A stretch of DNA of 64,000 nt from Beroe forskalii. Lineage: Eukaryota > Ctenophora > Nuda > Beroida > Beroidae. The notes beneath the pieces were generated by a model. That model saw only the letters and a list, made by a program, of their open reading frames with translations, did not search any database and was not told where the DNA came from. A program made the position numbers and the translations under genes. The stretch lies in the NCBI GenBank assembly GCA_011033025.1, contig WFMF01000125.1:124001-188000 (forward strand). Direction: 5' to 3'. Positions 10,672 through 21,468 of the stretch are shown here, piece after piece. The first letter of the stretch is position 1; each line of letters starts with the position of its first letter.

Positions 10672-11880
10672 GAAAAAATTAACTAGAAACGTTGCTATAT
10701 GAAAAAAATATTCTTAGATAGCTAAGAAGCTTTGAGCCAGAAATTTGAAAAAAAGTTCTGAGTGTGAGCTTGAATACTTAACAAACCGATTATAAAATTA
10801 TTTATTAAACCGCATACTATAGTATCGCAAAAGTTCTCCAGCTCTCTAAGTATTGATTTCTCCAATGCTCGATATGTTAGCAGCTCACGATGACGAAGTG
10901 GAATACATCGTGAATGAAATACATTGCTCAGTTGCTCCTCCTCCACCTCCTTCCTCTCCTCCTTCTTCTACTCCTCCTGCTCCTCCTCCCCCCCTCGTCC
11001 CACATTAGCTTTAAGACTACTCACAACTCTAGCGTGAAAATATGGCGTTTGACGGTGCAAAAATCCGCTTGTTGTTTGAAATTTTCAATTCAACGATTCG
11101 CGATTGGTGAAGTTTAACAGATTCTAAATTTACTCCATGTTACGGAGCTTTATTTTGCGCGTGCGAGCGCGCCTCTTCTGAGAAGACTTTTCTACAAAAA
11201 GCACGCGCGAGTGCAAACAAACCGGGACACATAGCATGTAGGATTTTAAATTATATAATAGACAGGAATATATTCAGGATAATTTAATAGTTGACACCTA
11301 GTTGTCATAATTGATTTATTTTCTATGAACTATGAGCTTATGTCTTATGAGCAAAAAAGAAAGGACTGAAGGGGCCATCAAGAAATATTCTACGTTTCCC
11401 AAAATTCATGACCTGGTTATAATATATAGTAATTCATTTTCTGTGGATACATCAAGCCAATTCGAAACCAATCCTTCGAAATGATGGCAATAAAGCAATA
11501 ACATGCAGGCACATCGTGCGCGGCTTTTTCATGCACGGCGTAATCGTGCGCGTCTCACTGGCTGTTAGTAAGCCCTGTGTCTAGTGTCTACCTTGAAAAT
11601 TTCAAACAACAAGCGGCTGTTTGCACCGACAAACTACATATTTTCACGCTAGAGTAGTGAGTAGTCTTAAAGCTAATGTGTGACGAGGGGGAGGAGGAGC
11701 AAGAGTCCATTTCATTCACACCATTCCACTTACTGAGCTGCTAAATATTCAGCAGAAAAATAGAGAACTTTTGTGATTCTAGTAGTAGTACTAAATGCTT
11801 TTTTTTTAATTTTCAAACTTCATAGCTATCTAGGAATATTTTCAATATGGCAACTAGGACACGCTTCTAGTTAGTTTTTG
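10672..11880. mobile_element. Inverted-repeat element, about 1.2 kb
   Basis: The left part (about 10676-11100) and right part (about 11590-11880) are imperfect inverted copies. Matches include ttagctttaagactact against agtagtcttaaagctaa, and the outer aactagaaacgttgctat against its complement near 11870. A pyrimidine-rich run at 10930-11000 (ctcctcctcc) has its purine partner near 11685. The centre holds a copy of the 3740-3852 dispersed repeat. No coding sequence is seen. Confidence 0.65.
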
Positions 11881-11905
11881 ATAAACATGAGGATTGCATG
11901 TTATT

Positions 11906-13030
11906 AGGGATCGTTCACATATTACGTAATCAGCCGAGGGGGGGGGGAGGGGGTTTCAAATGATTACGTTTGATTACGAGGGGGGAGGGGGTTTGGCCAA
12001 TGATTACGTAATCAAAATATCTAAATTTTCATGAAAATTTTATGATTTTATGAAAATTTCACGAATTTTCATGAAAATTTAAAGGATTTTCGAATTTTTA
12101 TTACCAAAATTAACCATTTGCAGAAAAAAATTGTCAAAATTTCATAATTTAAAACATGATCTACTAAACAAAATATGGTTCAGAATGTAAAGTTCCTTTA
12201 GTGCTGCCCATATACGAGGCTGGAGGGATGTACTCCATTCGTTGAACTCTTCCAAACCACTTCAGTGCCTCTGTATATAAGGTTTGCTGCTCTGTGCTTG
12301 ATCAAAGGTTCGGAGACCTTCCTTTACCTAGAGAGCTCTAGAGAGTTGATGCCATGTGAGCAGGTCTTCATGGCGTACGTCCGCAGCTCCATTATCCAGG
12401 AATCAATCTTTTTGATGAAGGTGTAGGAAGCTGCAGTTGTTCAGAAAGTGCCAGCCCTTAGGGGCTAGGGCTGATCTAGATCTTGGGTTCTGTCGGCTTT
12501 GGTAGCGGATGAGCAGGACACGGATACTGAACTTTGGTTCCTTCGGTTTTGAAGGAGGTTGCGCTGAGGTGGGACCAAGACGTTGATTTCTGGCTCTGTA
12601 GTGAAACTGGGGGCCTCAGGTGTAGAGGAGGAGGAGGATGATCTGTTGGAGGTAAAGGAGGATGATGAGCAGATGAGGATGCGTTGGAGGAAGAGAAAAA
12701 GGAGGAGGTGTCCATCTCATTGTCAGAGGAGTTGTCGTAGGCGAGATTTCCGTAGGAAAGACTAAAAGAAGCTTTGAATGTCATCTTCAGGTCGATGATG
12801 TTGATGATTGAATTAAATCACACGATACTGTTCTATTTCTAATTTTTTGACAGTTAATAAAGTTTTTTGGTGACGTCAAAAAAACTGAAGGAGGGGGGGG
12901 GTTGGGCCATGATTACGTAATATTTTCCGAAAAAGAGGGGGGGTTTGGCCATGATTACGTTTGATTACGGAGGGGGGGAGGGGGGTAAAAAATGCCCAAA
13001 AATTGATTACGTAATATGTGAACGATCCCT
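11906..13030. mobile_element. MITE-like element with 27-bp terminal inverted repeats
   Basis: Both ends begin agggatcgttcacatattac and continue to a shared 27 bases, followed by G-rich ggggtttggccatgattacg segments. TTA abuts each end if the repeat is taken to start at GGG. Inside, on the minus strand, is an open frame of 102 codons (12476-12784) rich in Ser and Pro with no known domain. I take it as low-complexity element sequence rather than a gene. Confidence 0.85.
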
Positions 13031-13036
13031 TAACAC

Positions 13037-13380
13037 GTAATAAACACTGAAACACAAAATTAAGAAATGCAAACAAAAACAATTAATTCACCTTACAAAT
13101 CTCATCCCTAACCGTCGTATTCCACACTGCTCACCCTATCATTAAGCTTCAAATCCCCAAGATTTCGCTGGAGTCCCCCCGAGACAGATTTGCAGTCGTT
13201 ATACGACACATGGTCACAAACCTTCCAGTTCCCTGTCGTGTAGGCGGATGAGAACCTATCGTTTTTGTCGTGTCCCACCCAGGCGTAACTCTTGTAGTAA
13301 CTGGTCATCTCACCCCTACCCTGAGTGTGCGGGAAGAGGGAGATTATGTCGGGGGAGGTGGGCAGGGCTCTCAGGGACAT
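13037..13380 (-). pseudogene. Third, partial copy of the crystallin exon
   Basis: On the minus strand this encodes residues 480-570 of the protein at 4307-6019, from MSLRALP to VSSVEYDG, with about 70 bases of its 3' flank. Several substitutions (KSYAW, GDLKLND) show it is older than, or distinct from, the two large arms. It is bounded on one side within about ten bases of the end of the 11906-13030 element and on the other directly by the foldback element starting at 13381. The frame is intact and runs on into that element, giving a 116-codon open frame to 13458. No protease or trefoil part is present. Confidence 0.8.
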
Positions 13381-13591
13381 TGGGTGGTATGCATAACTAG
13401 GGAATCTCTTATGGTTATAAAGGTTTATCTTTATGCTTAAGGAAAATGCCTTATACATAAGGGCTTTGCCTTATGCCTAAGGCAAACGCTTTATGTATAA
13501 GGGCAATGCTTTATACGTTTTGCTGGCCAAATCATCACATACCAGGATCTCTCGAATTGTGGAATGCTTTTCTGGTCTGTTTTCTTATATA

Positions 13592-13672
13592 CAGTCACTG
13601 TTCAAAAAGAAAAGTGATTTCGCTTTTTTGGCTCTTTTTACCGCAGTGAATTTCAACTTTGAACAGTGTCTG
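13592..13672. mobile_element. 81-bp Tc1/mariner-type MITE with TA duplication
   Basis: The ends CAGTCACTGTTCAAA and (complement) CAGACACTGTTCAAA are terminal inverted repeats flanked by TA on both sides (13590-13591, 13673-13674). The homologous element at about 22308 reads tatatactttc without it, which is a clean empty site. Length, TA target and CAG ends fit a mariner-like MITE. Confidence 0.9.
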
Positions 13673-13930
13673 TACTTTCATGAAAAACTTAGTTTATTGA
13701 ACCAATCTTATCAGGAACATACTTGTGACCCTATTAAAAGCACCCAAAAAGAAGCCCTTAAGTATAAGGGATTTGCTTTTACCATAAGGCAAAAGCCTTA
13801 TGGCTGAGGCATTTGCCTTATGATGATGGCAGTTGATCCATTGAATTTAGAGAAAACCATAAAATTACAGAGAAACTCTAAGACTTTCTGTGTATTTTTA
13901 TGGTTTTCTCTCTAATTTTTATGGTTCTCT

Positions 13931-14421
13931 ACGAGTTCATAGGGGCTGTTAAGAGTTCAAGGGGTATGTTAAGAATTCATAGGGGTATGTTTAGAGTTCA
14001 TAGGGGTATCTTTAGAGTTCATAGAGGTCTGTTAAGAGTTCATAGGGGTATGTTAAGAATTCATAGGGGTATGTTTAGAGTTCATAGGGGTATGTTTAGA
14101 GTTCATAGGGGTATGTTTAGAGTTCATAGGGGTGTGTTTAGAGTTCATAGGGGTATCTTTAGAGTTCACATGGGTATGTTACGAGTTCATAGGGGTATGT
14201 TTAGAGTTCATAGGGGGCTGTTAAGAGTCAAAAGGGATATGTTTAGAGTTCATAGGGGTATCTTTGGAGTTCATAGGGGTATGTTTACAGTTCATAGGGG
14301 TATGTTTAGAGTTCATATGGGTATGCATGAGCATAGGGGTATGTTTAGAGTTCATAGGGGTGTTAAGAGTTCAGGGGTATGTTTAGAGTTCAAAGGGGTA
14401 TGTTTAGAGTTCATAGGGGTA
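13931..14421 (+). repeat. 21-bp minisatellite, copy 1
   Basis: About 23 units of gttcataggggtatgtttag(a), with variants such as ctgttaaga. The period is a multiple of three and the unit has no stop in several frames, so long false open frames arise. Confidence 0.95.
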
Positions 14422-14603
14422 TTTGAATCAACTTGTGGAGATCTGTATCTCAAATTTGATTGTAATGTTTGTTTAAATGTTTAATTAATTCAATGTTTAG
14501 TAGGGAAGGAGAGTGATGATAAAATAGGTAAGGAAAATATTATGCAGTATTAAAATCACATCTGAATCATATTTAAATATATCTGAATTTAAGAACATTT
14601 GCC

Positions 14604-15082
14604 GTCATTTACTGTTATATGTTGCGCGCCCCGCAACATGAACAGGCTTATCCGTTCTTTGCCCCAACCAGCGCCCTGTTCTGCGCGCGCGGCGCGCCGC
14701 CGTTCAACCTCAGCCGTAGGCCGCGCGCGCGCGTAAGCACCTGGTTAGGTTTTCCTAAGCCCGCATAGGTGTGTGAACGCGCCGCGCGCAACGATATCAG
14801 GGGTATACGTGTTTAGCAATTGCCAGACGTTGTCTGCGAGTCGGGGCGCGCGCGAGGGGCCAGGCAACGCCTGGCAAAATTATCATCTTACCAATGCAAC
14901 ACATAATTTGCCCTAACCAGGACCCTGGCCCTGGTTACGCGCACAGAGTGCGTCGACGGGCGATGTCCGGCGCAAAGTGACGTCCAAATGTGGAACGTTG
15001 CGCCGCGCGCGCGAGGGTAGGGTAACATCCTACGAAGAGTGCGCGGCGCCCCTGGTTAGGGGAACACATAACTGTAAATGAC
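14604..15082. mobile_element. GC-rich MITE-like element
   Basis: Ends GTCATTTACTGTTATATGTT and, on the other strand, GTCATTTACAGTTATGTGTT form a 20-bp terminal inverted repeat. The interior is very GC-rich (repeated gcgcgcg) in AT-rich surroundings. It shares internal words with 36649-37250: cccgcatagg, atacgtgtttagcaa, caggcaacgcctggcaaa and gggtagggtaacatcct. Confidence 0.8.
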
Positions 15083-15439
15083 TGCAATTCAGCAATTGTT
15101 CTCAGACAATTATTTCATACTGAGGTGCAGCTTCTTTCACATGTTCACAAGTTCACCGCTCTTTTATTGTTTTGGGATACATATCACATATGCTTGTATG
15201 TCACTTATTTGGTGCAAATGCCATCTCGATATTTATTGCTGTAATGAAGGTTATTTATTTCTCATATAAGTTATTTATGTTAATATTTGATATTGATCAA
15301 TTGGGTGTGAGATTAGAGATGGTTCAATACCATTATGCTTACTTTACTTTACTTTATTTCGCTTCTTAGTTATTTCAATTACTTATCTTAATTACCTTTT
15401 TAGCTGATTTAGTTATTTTTCCAATTATTTCAACAGGAT

Positions 15440-15484
15440 ATGAAAAAGAAAATAGCTTTTCTGTTGACATCCATGGGAAGTTCT
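15440..15484 (+). CDS. Possible first exon of PGAM5
   Basis: ATG at 15440 opens MKKKIAFLLTSMGSS, a basic then hydrophobic start like a mitochondrial membrane anchor. The frame meets TGA at 15503, so splicing would be needed. A GTGATA donor at 15485 joined to the acceptor after gttcag at 15578 keeps the frame. The peptide is short for a transmembrane helix, so further upstream exons or another start remain possible. Confidence 0.35.
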
Positions 15485-15503
15485 GTGATAATCACTGGAC
15501 TTT

Positions 15504-15554
15504 GATTACTTGTTTCACTTGATTACTTGTTTCACTTGATTACTTGTTTCACTT
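15504..15554 (+). repeat. Three tandem 17-bp units before PGAM5 exon
   Basis: gattacttgtttcactt repeated exactly three times. It supplies much of the pyrimidine tract ahead of the cattcag and gttcag acceptors. Confidence 0.95.
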
Positions 15555-15578
15555 GTTTCATCATTCAGAGATGTTCAG

Positions 15579-16277
15579 TGCAAAGTCAACTCTTGGGATA
15601 ATAATTGGGATCATAGAAAACCTGAGTCCCTAGTAAAACTAGGTACTTTCATTGATAAAATAAAACAGAAAACATCTACTGCAAGGACTATATATGTTGT
15701 GAGACATGGTCAATATGAGCAGGAGCATAAAGATGATAAAAGTAGGAAATTGACAACACTTGGTCGCCAACAGGCAGAATGCACTGGGAAATATTTTGCA
15801 AATTTAGGTGTTAAATTCTCTAGTTTTACTGCTAGTACCATGACACGAGCAAATGAAACAGGGGAAATAATATTTGACTTGCTGAATGTGAACTCTTCTG
15901 ATGATGATAAGAGCCTTGAATTTGAAAAGACTGATCTACTTAGAGAAGGTTATCCAATTGAGGCAGTCCCCTACCACAGATTCAAACCACAAATTCATGA
16001 ATTTACTGAAGGCTCTAGAATTGAAGCAGCTTTCAGAAAGTTCTTGTCAAGGGCAGACTATGATCAAGAAGAAGGTTCACATGAGATAGTTGTTTGTCAT
16101 GCAAATGTTATAAGATATTTTATTTGTCGTGTTTTGCAGAATCCTCCACAAGGTTGGAGAAGGATGAGCATAGCAAATGGAAGTATAACTGAGATAGTAT
16201 TATCACCTAATGGCCATGTTTCTGTTGTTGGCATTGGTGATAAAAGCCATATACCAGTTATGATATCTTATAGTTGA
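15579..16277 (+). CDS. PGAM5: PGAM5-like mitochondrial Ser/Thr phosphatase, catalytic part
   Basis: An open frame of 232 residues plus stop. It begins CKVNSWDNNWDHRKPESL, which contains the WDxNWD multimerisation and activation motif of PGAM5. Then come the phosphohistidine RHG motif (YVVRHGQYEQE), TxLGRxQAxxTG, SSFTASTMTRANET, DLLREGYPIEA, RIEAAFRKFLSRAD, the second catalytic His in CHANVIRYFICRVLQ, and PPQGWRRMSIANGSIT. Order, spacing and length match animal PGAM5 from the WD motif to the C terminus. PGAM5 is a histidine-based protein phosphatase of the mitochondrial inner membrane, acting in mitophagy, stress signalling and cell death. The first codon given is after a splice acceptor (gttcag, 15578); an acceptor at 15568 is an alternative. 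The whole catalytic part lies in one exon. Confidence 0.93.
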   Translation, partial: CKVNSWDNNWDHRKPESLVKLGTFIDKIKQKTSTARTIYVVRHGQYEQEHKDDKSRKLTTLGRQQAECTGKYFANLGVKFSSFTASTMTRANETGEIIFDLLNVNSSDDDKSLEFEKTDLLREGYPIEAVPYHRFKPQIHEFTEGSRIEAAFRKFLSRADYDQEEGSHEIVVCHANVIRYFICRVLQNPPQGWRRMSIANGSITEIVLSPNGHVSVVGIGDKSHIPVMISYS

Positions 16278-16383
16278 TGATTAAATTAATCAAATGATAA
16301 ATATACTTAGTTATACACACAGTATAACCTGCTCTTTGTTGTGAGCCCAAACAGCAAAATTAAAAATGCTACACTTGTTTGGC

Positions 16384-16389
16384 AATAAA
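16384..16389 (+). terminator. Candidate PGAM5 polyadenylation signal
   Basis: AATAAA about 107 bases after the PGAM5 stop, the first such signal downstream. Confidence 0.5.
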
Positions 16390-16405
16390 TGAGTTGATGA
16401 GTTGA

Positions 16406-16600
16406 TGAGTTTTAAACTCACAACACAACACATATTAAATTAACTAACTGAGGATGTTGTTTCACACTTTGTGGAGTTCCTGAAGAAGAGATATTTTATC
16501 TCGAAACTGACAGTTGAATAGCGGTGCAAAGTGTATGGGTTCGATTTCATATTTGAGAATTTTTGTGTTTCACTGAAATGATCAATCACTTCAAACATGA
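16406..16600 (+). repeat. Dispersed repeat between PGAM5 and Phactr, copy 1
   Basis: Shares with 17130-17300 the words ctaact(g/a)a, gttgt, tgtggagttcctgaa and ttttgtgtttcactg in the same order. Its start (aaactcacaacacaac, then attaaattaactaactgagg) is almost identical to 62109-62158. The open minus-strand frame at 16440-16703 has no known domain. Confidence 0.8.
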
Positions 16601-17129
16601 TGAGTTTTTTGTTACTTTTATTTAATTTCGGAAGTATATGGGAAGGAGAAGAAGGGGAAGAGTTTTTTTTCTTACAAATGTTGTTCTTGTCACCAAGAGG
16701 CACAGGAACTGATATTATAGTTATTTTGAATAGTCAAAAAACAAAAGGCCAGAAGAGATGTAATCCACCATAACAGATCAAGGTTGAGATTTGCAATTTT
16801 CAGATGTGCTTTGTGCCCTAATTGCCATCAGGGCTTCAGGGGCTGAGAGTGTCTATCTTCAAAGAAAAGACATCAAGAAAGCAAGAACATAATTTTTCAC
16901 TTTCATCCTCCAAACTGTGATGCCTTGTTTCACTAATTTCATTTGTTCTGATTGTTTCACTAATTATATTAGTTCATATTATGGGAATTTGCAAATATCT
17001 ATTTCTTACGCTTCACACATTATCCCTTACAAGTTTCATGGATTCCTTTTATGTCATAATTCATTCCTCAAATTTATCCATTTTTAGTGTGCTTTTAAAT
17101 AATGAATTTTTGGGATTTATGCAGCAATA

Positions 17130-17300
17130 ATCAAGTGAGCCACACATAAATAATTAAATCATCTAACTAAAAATGTTGTGTGGAGTTCCTGAAACAGGGA
17201 TATTTTTATCTTGAAACTGTCAGTGAAATAGTGGTTCATAGTGTGTGGGTTTGATTTCATTATCAAGATTTTGTGTTTCACTGCACAATGATCAATCATA
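17130..17300 (+). repeat. Dispersed repeat between PGAM5 and Phactr, copy 2
   Basis: Direct-orientation relative of 16406-16600, ending about 50 bases before the first Phactr exon. It therefore probably forms its upstream region or a 5'UTR intron. Confidence 0.75.
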
Positions 17301-17347
17301 TCAAAGGTAAAGAAGAAAATTTTATAAATAAAATTTACCTTAGGTTT

Positions 17348-17458
17348 ATGACATCAAGTCCTCAGTTTCATCAAAGAGTAGATGTACATGACCCTACAAT
17401 ATTAAGAAGGAGCGTCAGTGATTCTGAAGGAGGATTACACAAAAACAGTGATGAAAAT
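17348..17458 (+). CDS. Probable first coding exon of Phactr gene
   Basis: ATG at 17348 opens 37 codons, MTSSPQFHQRVDVHDPTI followed by LRRSVSDSEGGLHKNSDEN. It ends at a GTGAGA donor at 17459 in phase 0. The LRRSVSDSE stretch looks like a regulatory phosphorylation region. An acceptor-like tttaccttag just before the ATG allows a non-coding upstream exon. Assignment rests on phase-compatible joining to the diagnostic exon at 17687; the peptide itself is not diagnostic. Confidence 0.6.
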
Positions 17459-17686
17459 GTGAGATTTTGATGTATAATTATTGATAATTCTTTTGTTAAT
17501 TTCATCAAATTATATACCTAATACCTAGAATTTTTAATTATAGTTCATTTCCCTCCTACTCTTCTAGTTATTTTGTCCTTGTTGTTGAGAGGATAGCTGT
17601 ATTTCATATTGAACACATAAAATATAGGTAGGTATCAAGGTATATGTATTGTTATTCTTTATTGATTGAATTCTCTAATCACCAAG

Positions 17687-17804
17687 AGTGGAGGAAGTGG
17701 TTCTCCCCAGGAGAAGAAAAAGAAGAAGTCACTTCTTCACATGATGAAGCCATGGAAGTGGAAGAGGAAGAAGAAAAGTGAGCAGTTTGAGGCTACCCAG
17801 AAAA
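17687..17804 (+). CDS. PHACTR: Phactr (phosphatase and actin regulator) N-terminal RPEL/NLS exon
   Basis: Exon between an accaag acceptor and a strong gtaagt donor at 17805, ending in phase 1. It encodes SGGSGSPQEKKKKKSLL, then HMMKPWKWKRKKKSEQFEATQK. KPWKW followed by basic residues and SE-F is the hallmark of the N-terminal RPEL region of Phactr1-4, where a nuclear-import signal overlaps the G-actin site. Phactr proteins bind PP1 through a C-terminal domain and G-actin through RPEL repeats, so actin state controls their location and cytoskeletal action. The next expected exon (with an LERKIS...REELIKRG-like sequence) was not found. Either a very long intron follows or the gene is truncated. 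The paralogue cannot be told. Confidence 0.8.
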
Positions 17805-19827
17805 GTAAGTTTTTAAAGTACTTATTTGCTTACATTCATGAAGTAATTAATATCATTGTTCTAGATGTCTTGTTACTTACCCACTATAAAATTGACTGCC
17901 AGAAATGAACCACATGTACAATTTTTCAAATTGGCCCCTCTACTCTGTTGATCTCACTACGCCATTTTGTTCATATGGCAAACTCTGTATTTATCCATCA
18001 GTTTGAGATTATATTCATTGAAAAATTAATTATTGTCATATAATACCAAAATCATAACTCGTAGGCTCTCCATTCCTCAATTATTGTTAGGTGTTCTAGT
18101 ATGGCAACAATCCAGGTAAACTCTTTAAAAGAGACACCTACAAACATACCTACATACAAACATACCTTCATAAAGTGCACAGTACAACATCCTTTGTCAT
18201 TAGAGGAGGATTTTAACAGAGCCATGATATAGTGTACATCGGACTTTGTTTCATTATGGGTAAAAGTGAGTGCCTTTGTTGGAATAATCAGGCACAGTGT
18301 ACAGCTTGCATGATATATATCATTCTGCTCTCCAGGCGTTATATCTGATGATACCCAGGAGCTCTCAAGCAATTTTCTTGGCTCTCTTGGTATGATTTAA
18401 TAAGACGCAACTACTCAATCATTGAGCATTATAATAGATATCATACCACAGCATTTTGAGAACCCAGTAACCCCTCTCACCGGTCGGGCATCAGGCACGG
18501 CTCTCAAATATAATCAAATTAAACTACTGCTGCAACTGCAGATATAAGTTATATTTTGTTTCAATGAGAACAACCTTTCCATCACCATCCAAAGAAATCT
18601 TTCACCAGATTACATCATTGACAGGAAAAGTGTTCTCATTTCTGCTGACAGACCATATTATTCATCGAGAGTTTTATGAATAAGTTATTGAACTTAGTAT
18701 TCATGATATGATGATGGATTTGGAATTATCTTTATATTAATTTCATACGATGTTAATAAAAGTGACCATACGATATATCGTGACAAAAAGCTCTGGTGTG
18801 CCCAGAGCTGGAAAAGGTTATGTAAAATTTCAATAATTCCGTCTTTGATTTCAAATTCACAAATGTTATATGTGTCTAATATTTAACCTGATTTTGGGAA
18901 CCAAAATCAATGACTATCAGATTACCTTTTGTTCAACGTAAAATTCTTTTCTTTATTTCGTGGGCCACACCTTTGAATATAATAGTGAATGATTGCTACA
19001 TTGAAACATTTTATGCGTACATAAATCATGAGCACCATCTGCTGCAACTTTTGAAGGACAAAAGGTGACAAATTTCTTTGATGAATTATGAATAGATGGT
19101 GATGAGCAATTTACCTCTTTCTTCTTAAAGCCCGATATTTCTATATTTTTTGCATTATCATATAGAAATGTTGCATATTTAGGATAAAGATTATCTTGAA
19201 TTTTCGCAACAAATTTGTAATGAAGTATTGTCTGCTTGATAAAACAATAACCCTCCTGTGAGAAAGTTTTACAATATGCATCTTACTGTAAAGAGTTTAA
19301 TTTGCTCCCAAAAACATAAATGCTTACTTTAGGGACAAATACCCGTTGAAGATCCAATGCACTACTACCATGAGACTAGATTGACACCATAATACTTATT
19401 GGCCAGCAGCTAAGCTTGCTAGCTGTACAATGTACAGTGTACATAGGGGGCAAGTTTGATAGAAATCTAGTTCAGAATTTAGTTGAATTTAATAAGTTAA
19501 TAAATCAGCTGTATGAAGGCCTACTCTTAGAAGATTAGAGACTTGTCTTGAATGAAAGTAAATCTGACATTCTTTAGTTTTATTACCAGTGGGGTAATGG
19601 AATGAATTATTACTAATTCATGTTAAACATGAACCAGGAAGATATAGAAATGTAACGTCATCTCAACAAAACATAAGATAGGTTTTAACAGGTAAACTTC
19701 TTTTACAGTACAAAGTGTGTTATTGTTTTTACCGTTTAACACTTTACCTTTAGTCTAAATAATATCTTTGGTAATAATTACTGCGCGTTATAGTGTTACA
19801 TGTTGCTTCTGTAGATACAGGTTGCGA

Positions 19828-19867
19828 TGACGTCATTATCATAGCTCAAAGTGGGTAGTTCATGACG
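19828..19867 (+). repeat. CRE-flanked dispersed element
   Basis: Starts TGACGTCATTATCA, core tagctcaaagtgggt, ends catgacg. Member of the family described in the findings. Confidence 0.75.
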
Positions 19868-21320
19868 ATTAACTGACTACCTTTTGCCTGTGGGAATCAA
19901 TGTTTGTAGTATAACGTCAGCTTACAGTTCTCGTTACTTGACGGAGTGCTTTATTCAATGAAATGACAGTTCAACCGAAGAGTGAAGAATTTGTGCCATG
20001 AAACCGTACGATAAGTACCTGAAAAGCTTGAAGGCGGGATATGATAGGGAAATGAATTAATTCAACAAATCTCTTCTCTGAGAAATTCTGATTTTCCTTT
20101 AATTGGCGAAAAATGGTCAAAATAATAGGTAAGACATGCGACTCATTTAAGCATCCCCTTACTCCATTTTGAGAATTTGACAGTGTTATTCAATAACGTA
20201 AGTAATTCAATATTTTATTCCAGGCACCTACACTTTCTTATCAATTTTGGTTTTAGAAATGCAATAAAAAGTATAACTTTTTGAGGCACAAAACCTTTGA
20301 AGATGCAGACTTGAATCTTATGGGGAAATTGCATTAAAGTCATGTCTTGATTCTTGAACTTTTACCAAAAATGGCGAGCACTCTTTTTGTGAGTTATCAA
20401 AAAGAAAGATTGCGCCTGCAGTACCCTTTGCGTTGGCGTTGGGTAATGAAAGCACAGCCTTACATACGTATGTAAGTATGTAAGTAGTACCTAAGTGTGA
20501 TACAATTAGGTCGCGTGCTCATGCTCACTCACATAACACAGGCATGAATATCATTATGAGTGTGACGTGGTCATCTTGACAGTGTGAAGCAATACCATGA
20601 TGTCACTCTGGGTCAGCACTGGCCACTCTGTATTGGGCAAGACATACACATAGTGCGTTTTTGTAAGTGTAGCTCGTACGATGAACACTTAATCACAATC
20701 AGGATGATGTCAACTGGTAATTACAAATTAACATTTTGCAAAGTTCAGGTTTCGTAACATGTTTCCATGAGTTCATGTTTCCAGCCGGAATTCAGAGTCC
20801 AAATTATATAAGTACTTGGTGATAATGTACCTAATTACTAGGAACCTGGATTCTCTCTTGAACTGTGACGGTCTGTATTAATATGCAAAGTAGCCTGCTT
20901 ACAGCTCGCTAATCACAATTCACAGCTCACTAGGTTTATCCTAATTAGCTAATTGAAATGCCCGGACAATGGTCAATAAGACCTGGTATATATGTCACTC
21001 TTCTGACCATTTACAGAGTACAGTACAGGCAGTGCAATTCATTACACTCTTAAGTCTCAGAGCTTAAGTCTCACAAAAATTCAACAGTTGTCCACTACTA
21101 CTTAACGGGAGATGGAATGAGAGATCCAGCCAGTCCCCTAGTGACTGGCAGTGTGAAATTACACTCTCATAGTTCACCAGCAGTCAACACACTCAATATT
21201 TCAGAATTTCAGTCTGCGCATTCCCTACATTATATCCATATTACATTGTCTGAACCCCGGCCGACAGATCGTTCCTGTCTCAAGTATGGGTGTGCGGTGC
21301 CCTGAGGATAAATAGGTGGT

Positions 21321-21364
21321 GTGGCATCATCAGCGCTCCTTGTTGAGCTATGATAATGACGTCA
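21321..21364 (-). repeat. CRE-flanked dispersed element
   Basis: On the minus strand starts TGACGTCATTATCA, then tagctcaacaagg, and ends tgatgatgcc. The first 21 bases match the copy at 19828. Confidence 0.75.
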
Positions 21365-21468
21365 CCACCCACCGTTTATAGTTCTAATGCAGGACCTGTG
21401 TAATATAAACGTCGCAGCTGTCATATTACGAAGTCCATGTAATAATATAATGTGCCTGGGAAACGTAC

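Larger units (their letters stand above)
13381..14432 (+). mobile_element. Truncated foldback-type element (left end only)
   Basis: Begins with the same tgggtggtatgcataactag terminus as the complete element at 22098-25175. It shares the same subterminal CTTATGCCTAAGGC-type short palindromes and then a 21-bp repeat array. After about 14432 the sequence becomes unrelated and no right terminus is found. It carries an 81-bp insertion absent from the other copy. Confidence 0.85.
17805..21468. other. Probable Phactr intron or intergenic, no exon recognised
   Basis: AT-rich with no convincing exon. It contains the 19828 CRE-flanked element, a weaker copy near 20561-20605, and the 18-bp palindrome cttacatacgtatgtaag near 20459. 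Confidence 0.5.

Noticed and set aside
13900..14484. 194-codon frame of VHRGMFR repeats, and similar frames at 22521-23265 and 24456-24990
   Set aside because: The 21-bp unit lacks stops in several frames on both strands, so the frames are unavoidable. They lie inside a transposon and show no flanking coding signal.
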